DNA from: Candidatus Bipolaricaulota bacterium
GTDB lineage: Bacteria; Bipolaricaulota; Bipolaricaulia; Bipolaricaulales; Bipolaricaulaceae
Direction of reading: 5' to 3'
Length of the DNA: 6,757 nucleotides
Assembly (NCBI GenBank): GCA_014360945.1
Contig: JACIWM010000066.1
Location: 1 to 6,757, forward strand
The translations under genes were made by a program, and so were the position numbers. The notes beneath the pieces were generated by a model. That model ran no database searches, was not told the origin of the DNA, and saw only the letters and a program-made list of their open reading frames with translations. Below, piece after piece: positions 1 through 5,114 of this stretch. How positions within the stretch are numbered: the first letter of the stretch is position 1; the number at the start of each line of letters is the position of its first letter.

Positions 1-971
1 GGCTTCCCTGGGAGGAGCGCTGGCTTCGGCTGCGGACCTGGGAGGAGGTGGCCGAGGCCATTCGGAATTTACGAGTGCGGGGCGCGCCGGCCATCGGCAT
101 CGCCGCGGCTTACGCCCTGGCCTTGGCCGCAAAGCATCCCGGTCCCGGACATACCCCGGCCGAGGAAGTCCAGCTTGCCGTGGAGGGCCTTGGGAAAACC
201 CGACCCACGGCGGTGAACCTCTTTTGGGCCCTGGAACGGATGAGCCACGTCCTTCAGGCCTGCCCTGAGGAGGAAAAGCTCGGCGAGTTTCTCCTTTTGG
301 AAGCCAAGCGCATCCACGAGGAGGACATTTCCGCGAACCTCCGCATTGGAGAATTCGGGGCGGCCCTCCTTCCTCAGGGCGCGCGGGTGCTCACGATCTG
401 CAACACCGGGGCTTTGGCCACGGGCGGCCACGGCACAGCCCTCGGCGTCATTCGTACCGCCTGGGCCCAAGGAAAGATCCGCATGGTTTACGCCTGCGAA
501 ACCCGGCCGGTTTTGCAAGGGGCCCGGCTCACGGCTTGGGAACTCCTGCGGGAAGGGGTCCCCTTCCGGCTTATCGCCGATTTCGCCGCGGGTCTTCTTT
601 TTCGGCGGGGTGAAGTGGATGCCGTTTTGGTCGGGGCTGATCGCATTGCCAAAAATGGCGATTTTGCCAACAAAGTGGGGACCTACGTCCTCGCTGTTTT
701 GGCTGAGCGCCATGGGGTCCCGTTCTACGTGGTGGCCCCCACCACGAGTTTTGACCCCAGGCTTCACTCCGGGGAAGAGATCCCCATCGAGGAGCGGCCG
801 GAGGAGGAGGTTTTGCGGCCCTATGGCTGGCCCTTTGCTCCGGAGGGAGCGCGGGCTTGGAACCCCGCGTTCGATCTTACCCCGGGAGAGCTCGTCACCG
901 CCTTCGTCACCGAAAAAGGGGTGATCCGTCCACCCTATGCCCAGAACATCCCCGCGACCCTTTCGGGTTAA
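1..971 (+). CDS. mtnA: S-methyl-5-thioribose-1-phosphate isomerase, 5' end outside window
   Basis: This enzyme isomerises the aldose S-methyl-5-thioribose 1-phosphate to the ketose S-methyl-5-thioribulose 1-phosphate in cytosolic methylthioadenosine salvage; the same fold can act on 5-deoxyribose 1-phosphate. The frame is open from base 3 (322 residues visible), and bases 3-47 already encode family-like sequence (TWEEVAEAI), so the gene starts upstream and the GTG at 48 is internal. With a usual length near 345, about 20-30 N-terminal residues are missing. Visible family motifs are VRGAPAIGIAAAY, CNTGALATGG with the catalytic-type Cys codon at 399-401, ACETRP, and GADRIAKNGD with the catalytic-type Asp codon at 639-641, followed by a VVAPTTSFD segment. 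eIF2B-alpha-like or ribose-1,5-bisphosphate isomerases share the fold, but the CNTGALAT and GADRIAKNGD motifs favour MtnA. The 3' end overlaps the aldolase gene by 35 bases, suggesting translational coupling. Confidence 0.95.
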   Translation, partial: LPWEERWLRLRTWEEVAEAIRNLRVRGAPAIGIAAAYALALAAKHPGPGHTPAEEVQLAVEGLGKTRPTAVNLFWALERMSHVLQACPEEEKLGEFLLLEAKRIHEEDISANLRIGEFGAALLPQGARVLTICNTGALATGGHGTALGVIRTAWAQGKIRMVYACETRPVLQGARLTAWELLREGVPFRLIADFAAGLLFRRGEVDAVLVGADRIAKNGDFANKVGTYVLAVLAERHGVPFYVVAPTTSFDPRLHSGEEIPIEERPEEEVLRPYGWPFAPEGARAWNPAFDLTPGELVTAFVTEKGVIRPPYAQNIPATLSG

Positions 972-1533
972 AGTGGCCCAGGCCTATCGAGCTCTCGGGG
1001 AGCTTGGCCTCATCTCCCATAGCTCGGGAAACGTCTCCTTACGCGTGGGGGAGAGAATACTCATCACGCCCACCGGAGTCCCTTTTCGCCGGTTACGACC
1101 TTCCCAGATCGTGGCCATGGATGGAGAAGGCCGCGTTCTTGGGACAGGATGGCCCTCCTCGGAGTGGAGGCTGCATGTCGCAATTTATCGGGTGCGGCCG
1201 GAGATAAACGCCGTGGTCCACACCCACTCCCCCTTTGCCACCGCCGTGGCCTGTTCTTTTTCATCGCTTTCGGTTCTTCACGACGAGGGTCTTCTCATTT
1301 TTGGCCCGAAGATCCCGGTGGCCGAGCATGCTCCGCCGGGGACATGGGAGCTGGCCGAGCGGGCGGTCGCGGCTTTGGGACAAGGCCGGGCCGTGCTTCT
1401 CGCCCGCCACGGTGCCGTGGCCGTGGGCCGCACCCTTGACGAGGCCCTCACCCTGGCGGGGAAAATTGAGGAGGTCGCGGCCCTTTTCCTACTTTCTCAG
1501 AACCTTCATGCAGGGTTTCCTCCTTCCCGCTAG
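937..1533 (+). CDS. Class II aldolase, FucA-like; probable methylthioribulose-phosphate/deoxypentulose-phosphate aldolase
   Basis: A 198-residue zinc-dependent class II aldolase/adducin-family protein. Visible motifs are SSGN (29-32) and TPTG (44-47) for phosphate binding, SSEWRLH with the acid/base Glu76, HTH with zinc ligands His95 and His97, and the third ligand His158 in ARHGA. The run from TPTG to SSEW and on through NAVVH closely resembles L-fuculose-1-phosphate aldolase rather than the MtnB dehydratase, which usually has a different sequence around this Glu. The position corresponding to FucA Tyr113 appears to be Asp116, so the substrate probably differs from fuculose phosphate. Lying directly after mtnA, it most likely cleaves the MtnA product to DHAP and an aldehyde (DHAP shunt). 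MtnB remains the alternative. An in-frame stop at 922 limits the start to ATG 937 or a later codon such as GTG 973; no strong ribosome binding site is seen, consistent with coupling to mtnA. Confidence 0.88.
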   Translation: MPRTSPRPFRVKVAQAYRALGELGLISHSSGNVSLRVGERILITPTGVPFRRLRPSQIVAMDGEGRVLGTGWPSSEWRLHVAIYRVRPEINAVVHTHSPFATAVACSFSSLSVLHDEGLLIFGPKIPVAEHAPPGTWELAERAVAALGQGRAVLLARHGAVAVGRTLDEALTLAGKIEEVAALFLLSQNLHAGFPPSR

Positions 1534-1559
1534 CCCGCAAATCCCTAGACCGCCGGGCT
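1532..1559 (+). terminator. Possible weak hairpin after the aldolase gene
   Basis: AGCCCG at 1532-1537 is complementary to CGGGCT at 1554-1559, giving a 6-bp GC-rich stem with a 16-base loop right at the aldolase stop codon. No T-run follows, so this could be a weak or Rho-assisted terminator, or chance in GC-rich DNA. Confidence 0.25.
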
Positions 1560-1658
1560 TCTACAAGCTTTGCTACACTAGGGTAAGTCAGCAGTTCCTT
1601 TTTGGATGCGGGATCGACGCTCCCTTCGAGAACAATTTCGATGAGCCAATCCGTGTCC

Positions 1659-1687
1659 TTGCCTTAGGCTAATACCCGCGCTAACAT
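1659..1687 (+). promoter_or_regulatory. Candidate sigma70-type promoter of the small gene/protease cassette
   Basis: TTGCCT (1659-1664) and TAACAT (1682-1687) are separated by exactly 17 bases. Each hexamer matches the consensus at 4 of 6 positions. Transcription would begin near 1694, giving a leader of about 16 bases that contains the ribosome binding site at 1698-1706. The -10 box lies wholly inside a perfect palindrome, as expected for a repressor-controlled promoter. The hexamers are imperfect, so this is a prediction. Confidence 0.4.
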
Positions 1688-1693
1688 GTTAGC
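1680..1693. promoter_or_regulatory. 14-bp perfect palindrome, candidate operator
   Basis: GCTAACATGTTAGC is identical to its own reverse complement over all 14 bases. It sits 16 bases before the preferred start of the small gene and covers the candidate -10 box. Symmetry, position and overlap with the promoter are typical of a dimeric repressor site. It is too short and has no loop, so an RNA hairpin is unlikely. The regulator is unknown; the small protein encoded immediately downstream is the obvious candidate. Confidence 0.5.
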
Positions 1694-1709
1694 AAATAAA
1701 GGGGGGAAA

Positions 1710-1922
1710 ATGTTCGAGGATTTTCAACAAGCTCTTAAGGAGTATAAGAAAAGGCATCCGGAAGTTGACGAGATCATGAAGATATTTCAGATGTCGCAAG
1801 AGGTTTATGAAAGGGCCTTAAAGGCAATCATGATTCCTGTGAGAAGAGAAGGGCCAACTTATAGATTAACCACCGAGGGGCGATATAATGTCAACGTTTC
1901 AACAGCAAATCGACAATATTAA
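1710..1922 (+). CDS. Small uncharacterised protein, possibly DNA-binding, paired with the protease
   Basis: A 70-residue protein I cannot assign to a family. ATG 1710 is chosen because AAAGGGGGG (1698-1706) lies directly before it; an in-frame ATG at 1686 would add eight residues but lies inside the palindrome with no binding site before it. Residues 1-41 look largely helical and charged. Residues 19-40 (containing DEIMKIFQMSQEVYERALKA) resemble the spacing of a helix-turn-helix, although the usual turn Gly is absent. Residues 45-70 are more polar and basic. There is no signal peptide or membrane segment. Its last 35 bases overlap the protease gene in another frame, so the two are probably translated together. 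It may be an autoregulator, or an adaptor or inhibitor of the protease. Codon use is AT-richer than in the neighbouring metabolic genes. Confidence 0.72.
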   Translation: MFEDFQQALKEYKKRHPEVDEIMKIFQMSQEVYERALKAIMIPVRREGPTYRLTTEGRYNVNVSTANRQY

Positions 1923-2844
1923 GGACGCAAACCAACACCAAAAGGCGAGAATTGATACCATTCGACAAATTGAAAACCTTACCGGGCGCCCTCTAATTGT
2001 ATACGCTGCCAATACCCGCCGGCGCGGTTTTGATGTACCGAATAGAATCGATGATTCCGATATCATCGGCTTTTCTGACCTAATCGAAGGAATTAAATCT
2101 AAAAAGCTTGATGTCCTCTTACACAGCCCTGGAGGCTCAGCTGAAGCAACGGAGAGGATTGTCAATCTACTCCGGGAAAATTTTGAACATATCCGCTTTC
2201 TAATTCCTAATGCCGCCTATAGCGCAGCTACAATGCTGGCGTTGTCAGGGGACGAGATCTGGATGGATGAACGCTCAACCCTAGGGCCTATTGATCCACA
2301 GATTATCCTTTCGACCCCTCAAGGGGTAACTTCTGTTCCTGCGCAAGCTATCCTAGATGCGTTCGGTAGGGTACGTGATGTTCTTAAGAAAGAGCCGGAA
2401 GCATTGGCAGTATATCTACCCATATTACAGAAGTACGACCTGCATATTCTTGAGATCTGCGAGAACGCGCTGAAACTGTCATTTACTTTGGCTCAGACCT
2501 GGTTAGAGAAGTATATGTTCAGGGGCTTGCCGGACGGAAAGGAGAGAGCGAGACGAATCGCAAAGAAACTCTCTAGCCATCAAGAGAACCTATCTCATGG
2601 TCGAACTATTGGAATCCGTAAGGCCCAAGAGTGGGGATTGATTGTAAGAGATTTTCGGGAAGAGCCCGAGCTCAGAAAGTACATCTGGGAGCTCTATTGT
2701 CTAATTGAACTCTACTTCGACCGAACGCTGGCAGTTAAGCTATTCGAGAACTCCAGAGGTGTCAGTTTGGCTGTGAACTATCCAGAGCAGGTTCTGCAAA
2801 TCCCGGGTCCACCCCCCGTACCGTCATCGTCTCAGGAACCATAA
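1888..2844 (+). CDS. SDH/SppA-like Clp-fold serine proteinase, cytosolic
   Basis: A 318-residue protein of the ClpP/crotonase-fold serine proteinase group (serine dehydrogenase proteinase type). The start is ATG 1888, with GAGGGG (1875-1880) seven bases upstream. The visible fold signature is LLHSPGGSAEA (77-87), the oxyanion-type glycine segment; then AAYSAATMLAL (109-119), with Ser112 as likely nucleophile; then DERSTLGPIDPQ (127-138). A later SSHQ...SHGR segment (229-239) contributes His231 and His237, one of which may serve in catalysis, and precedes the KAQEWGL helix common in such proteins. Residues 1-30 are hydrophilic and helical, with no signal peptide or transmembrane helix, unlike SppA or NfeD-linked proteases, so it should be soluble. 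The C-terminus is rich in Pro and Ser. No ATPase partner is encoded nearby. AT-rich composition and its own terminator suggest acquisition. The physiological substrate cannot be inferred. Confidence 0.88.
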   Translation: MSTFQQQIDNIKDANQHQKARIDTIRQIENLTGRPLIVYAANTRRRGFDVPNRIDDSDIIGFSDLIEGIKSKKLDVLLHSPGGSAEATERIVNLLRENFEHIRFLIPNAAYSAATMLALSGDEIWMDERSTLGPIDPQIILSTPQGVTSVPAQAILDAFGRVRDVLKKEPEALAVYLPILQKYDLHILEICENALKLSFTLAQTWLEKYMFRGLPDGKERARRIAKKLSSHQENLSHGRTIGIRKAQEWGLIVRDFREEPELRKYIWELYCLIELYFDRTLAVKLFENSRGVSLAVNYPEQVLQIPGPPPVPSSSQEP

Positions 2845-2850
2845 GAAGGC

Positions 2851-2869
2851 TCACCTGTCTTGTAGGTGA
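2851..2869 (+). other. Short hairpin just after the protease gene
   Basis: TCACCT (2851-2856) and AGGTGA (2864-2869) form a 6-bp stem with a 7-base loop, seven bases after the protease stop codon. There is no uridine run, so it is more likely a 3'-end stabilising stem, or chance, than the main terminator. Confidence 0.35.
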
Positions 2870-2913
2870 TAGCTTTCGCTCCCCTAAATGAAGTTCGCCA
2901 GAAGGTTCTAGAT

Positions 2914-2952
2914 AATAGCCTTAAGCTCCTCTTAAAACGCTATTAAGTTTTT
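2914..2952 (+). terminator. Rho-independent-type terminator of the protease cassette
   Basis: The 5' arm has AATAGC (2914-2919) and TTAAG (2921-2925). The 3' arm has CTTAA (2931-2935) and GCTATT (2939-2944). The loop is CTCCT, and the arms pair as 6 bp plus 5 bp around a small internal loop (one base against three). TTTTT at 2948-2952 follows three bases later. The stem is AT-rich, matching the composition of the cassette rather than of the flanking genes. It lies 70 bases after the protease stop codon. Confidence 0.65.
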
Positions 2953-3120
2953 GTCGTGGTCTTCCGTATGGCAGCTTTGCCTCCTTTCGCAACTCTTTTC
3001 TACTGTGAAAGCCACCATGCTGCCTCGGGGGCACGCTTCCCCAGAAACTACCCTCATGGCCTTCGTGGCCGCTAGCCTCTTCGCCGTTTAGACTCTGCCA
3101 CTTCCAAATCGGCTTTGTCG
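2953..3120. other. Intergenic spacer without a supported gene
   Basis: No convincing gene lies between the cassette terminator and the Nif3 ribosome binding site. The stretch holds GGCC-TTCGT-GGCC (3058-3070), a small hairpin whose minus-strand reading (GGCCACGAAGGCC) resembles degenerate CACGAAGG-type interspersed repeats found in some bacteria. A similar but poorer stretch occurs near 2954-2965. A very weak promoter-like pair, TTGCCT (2977-2982) and TCTACT (2999-3004) with a 16-base spacer, is the only candidate for driving the downstream operon. Confidence 0.35.
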
Positions 3121-3131
3121 AAGGAGGAGCG

Positions 3132-3956
3132 ATGAACACCACGGAGATCATGGCTTTGGCGTTGGAAATGGCCGGGCTTTCGGAGGTCCCCGCGGATAGC
3201 GCCATCCATGTCCCGGGCGAGAGGATCCGGCGGGCGTTGGTGGGGATCGATCTTGAGGGCCCGGAGCTCCTTTGGGCCAAAGAAGCCGGGTTTGATCTTG
3301 TGATCACCCACCACCCACCAGGCGGCCTTTCCGCCCTGAATTTCTGGCAAGTCCTCCTGCGCCAGGTGGATCTCATGGTGGCCTACGGTGTGCCCTTTGA
3401 CCTAGCCCAGGCCGCCGCGGCCGAGCTCGTCCGAGAAAATCGTCTGCAGAACCACGCCCGCAATTATCTTCGCCTTCCTGCCTTCGCAAAGGCCTTGGGA
3501 ATTGCCTACATGAACATCCATACACCGCTTGATGAGATCGGCAGAAAACGCCTGGTGCAGGCGGTGAAGGAGGTTTCAGAGAAAGTTTCCGTGGGCGCGC
3601 TTGTGGCATATCTGCGGGAAAGCTTCGGCGAATTTCGTAACGCCCAAACGGAGATCGAAGTCGTGGTGGGGAATTCTCAGAATCCCGTGGGGAAGGTGGC
3701 TGTGATCCACGGGGCGGGCACGAACGGTGGGTATCCCGTGGCCAAGGTCCTGTTTGATCATGGGGTGGACACGGTCCTCTACATCCACATCCGGCCCCAT
3801 GAGGCCCATCGCCTGGCCCAGGAGTATGGGGGCAAAGGGAAAAATCTGGTGGTGACCGGCCATATCGCCAGCGACTCCGTGGGCATCAATCCTTTTGTGG
3901 AGGCCCTGCGCGAAAGGGAGCTGGAGGTGACGCCCTTCGATTTGGTGCAGCCATGA
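3132..3956 (+). CDS. Nif3/DUF34-family metal-binding protein
   Basis: A 274-residue member of the NIF3/DUF34 family (E. coli YbgI type, COG0327), which holds two metal ions in a toroidal hexamer. Members have been called GTP cyclohydrolase type 2, but the reaction of most is not settled. Visible motifs are GIDLEGPEL and VITHHPP, with His60 and His61 as metal ligands; NIHTPLD (128-134), with Asp134; and TGHIASDS (242-249), with His244 and Asp248 where YbgI has His and Glu. The Asp-for-Glu change probably marks a subfamily rather than a dead protein, since every other ligand is present. The length suits the short form lacking the inserted PII-like domain of some homologues. The start has AAGGAGG (3121-3127) four bases upstream. 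It ends in an ATGA overlap with the permease gene and is GC-rich like the rest of the operon. Confidence 0.87.
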   Translation: MNTTEIMALALEMAGLSEVPADSAIHVPGERIRRALVGIDLEGPELLWAKEAGFDLVITHHPPGGLSALNFWQVLLRQVDLMVAYGVPFDLAQAAAAELVRENRLQNHARNYLRLPAFAKALGIAYMNIHTPLDEIGRKRLVQAVKEVSEKVSVGALVAYLRESFGEFRNAQTEIEVVVGNSQNPVGKVAVIHGAGTNGGYPVAKVLFDHGVDTVLYIHIRPHEAHRLAQEYGGKGKNLVVTGHIASDSVGINPFVEALRERELEVTPFDLVQP

Positions 3957-5092
3957 TCCGCGCCGGGCTGGAATTTCTCCGGTCTTATCCGGACCTGTGG
4001 CGGCTATTTTGGTCCAATGTGCTTTGGAGCACCGGCGCAGGCCTGTACTACTTCGTTTGGCCGAATTACGTGCGTGATCTAGGCGGTAGCCCTCAAGCGA
4101 TCGGGTACCTCACGGGCCTCATGTACGGGGTCATGGCCCTCACCCTCCTTCCCGGTGGGTGGCTTGCGGACCGATGCGAGCGGCGGAAGGTGATGCTGGC
4201 CAACTGGGCCTTGGCTGCCCTTGCCCCCCTTCTTTATGCGCGGGCCCGCACTTGGCCGGAGCTCATTCCCGGAGTTTTCCTGTACGCCTTTTTCTTCGGC
4301 TGGCCGGCCATGGAGGCGTATGTTTCCGATCTGGTCCCGCCGGAGAGCCTGGGCCGGGCCTTTGCTTTGACCAATTCTGGCTACGCCCTGGGCGCCCTAT
4401 TTGCTCCCCTTTTGGGCGCCGGCCTCCTCAGCCTTGTGGGAATGCGCGGCCTTTTCCTCCTTGCCTTTTTGGCCTTTCTTGGCTCCACCACCCTCATTGG
4501 CCTCATGCGGCCCCAAAAGCCCATTCCCCATCCAGTCGCCTCCAATCCCGGCTGGAATCGCTCCCTTCTCCCGTGGGTCTTGGTCTTGGTCGTGACCTCC
4601 GCGGCCAGCGCCGGAGCTCGGCCATTCCTGGCGCCTTTCTTGGAAGACGTCCTCGGGTTGAATCGGGCCCTGACTTTGGCCTGCGGTTCTCTTCTGGCCC
4701 TCGGGGAGTTCCTCCTCGCCTGGCCATTGGGACATGCCAGCGAAAAGAGCCATGTAAGGGCAATCTTCCTGGCGTTAGGGGTTTGTGCCCTGGGTGCTGG
4801 GCTTTTTCTCCTTCCCTACGGCTTTGTTCCCGGGCTTTTCCTGATCGGGGCCGATCGAGTTGTGTACTCCCTTTTACGTTCCCTCATCGGGGTCCAAGTT
4901 CGAGGTGGCCGCGGCCGGATCTTCGCCACGACCCAAATCCTTGCCACCGGCGCCGAGGCTCTAGCGCCCTTGGCCACGGGCTGGCTTTATTCTCTCAACC
5001 CCCATGGACCGCTCATGTTCTTCCGCTTCGTCTTCACCTCCTTTGCCGTGTTCCTCCTCATCTGGCCCCGTGTCCGGCGGAATGGCATATAA
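3953..5092 (+). CDS. Major facilitator superfamily permease
   Basis: A 379-residue integral membrane protein of the MFS class, with about 11-12 predicted hydrophobic segments in two halves separated by a loop near residues 188-205 (PQKPIPHPV region). The loop 2-3 signature GGWLADRCERR (68-78) is the MFS motif A, and a VSDLVPPESLGRAFALTNS segment (124-142) matches the cytoplasmic helix 4-5 region of drug-efflux and sugar-efflux-like carriers. The second half is rich in small residues (VVTSAASAGARPFLAPF, then LGEFLLAWPLG). This type is usually a proton-driven exporter; the substrate is not predictable from sequence. The start codon overlaps the Nif3 stop in ATGA, so translation is coupled. The stop TAA lies inside the sequence TATAAT, 22 bases before the lipoprotein gene. 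Confidence 0.9.
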   Translation: MIRAGLEFLRSYPDLWRLFWSNVLWSTGAGLYYFVWPNYVRDLGGSPQAIGYLTGLMYGVMALTLLPGGWLADRCERRKVMLANWALAALAPLLYARARTWPELIPGVFLYAFFFGWPAMEAYVSDLVPPESLGRAFALTNSGYALGALFAPLLGAGLLSLVGMRGLFLLAFLAFLGSTTLIGLMRPQKPIPHPVASNPGWNRSLLPWVLVLVVTSAASAGARPFLAPFLEDVLGLNRALTLACGSLLALGEFLLAWPLGHASEKSHVRAIFLALGVCALGAGLFLLPYGFVPGLFLIGADRVVYSLLRSLIGVQVRGGRGRIFATTQILATGAEALAPLATGWLYSLNPHGPLMFFRFVFTSFAVFLLIWPRVRRNGI

Positions 5093-5093
5093 T
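5088..5093 (+). promoter_or_regulatory. Consensus -10 box overlapping the permease stop codon
   Basis: TATAAT matches the sigma70 -10 consensus perfectly in an otherwise GC-rich area, 21 bases before the lipoprotein start. No -35 element is found 16-18 bases upstream (GC-rich there) and there is no extended TGn. It could be a weak internal promoter, or chance from the TAA stop and the A/T residues beside it. Confidence 0.25.
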
Positions 5094-5114
5094 CTTTTTG
5101 AGAAAGGAGCGCCC

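Noticed and set aside
69..767. Long open frame on the minus strand inside mtnA
   Set aside because: It is antisense to an unmistakable MtnA and shows no protein-like motif. Long antisense frames are expected in GC-rich coding DNA.
1551..1579. Promoter built on TACACT at 1574-1579
   Set aside because: The hexamer 17 bases upstream is CGCCGG, which has no resemblance to a -35 element.
1534..1658. tRNA remnant or attachment-site repeat at the left edge of the AT-rich cassette
   Set aside because: No cloverleaf or T-loop pattern was seen, and I found no direct repeat matching the right edge (2845-3131). No integrase or transposase is present.
1888..1922. Both gene pairs at 937-971 and 1888-1922 overlap by exactly 35 bases in the same relative phase
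   Set aside because: There is no sequence similarity between the two overlaps, and the genes differ in composition and family, so I take it as coincidence.
2921..3376. Minus-strand open frame of 151 codons over the spacer and the Nif3 start
   Set aside because: Its second half is the antisense of Nif3, and the rest contains HEGHEG-type residues from the GGCCACGAAGGCC repeat-like DNA. No binding site or family pattern was seen.
5004..5114. Upstream extension of the lipoprotein gene starting inside the permease gene
   Set aside because: It would bury the signal peptide and lipobox 37 residues into the protein; ATG 5115 has its own ribosome binding site.
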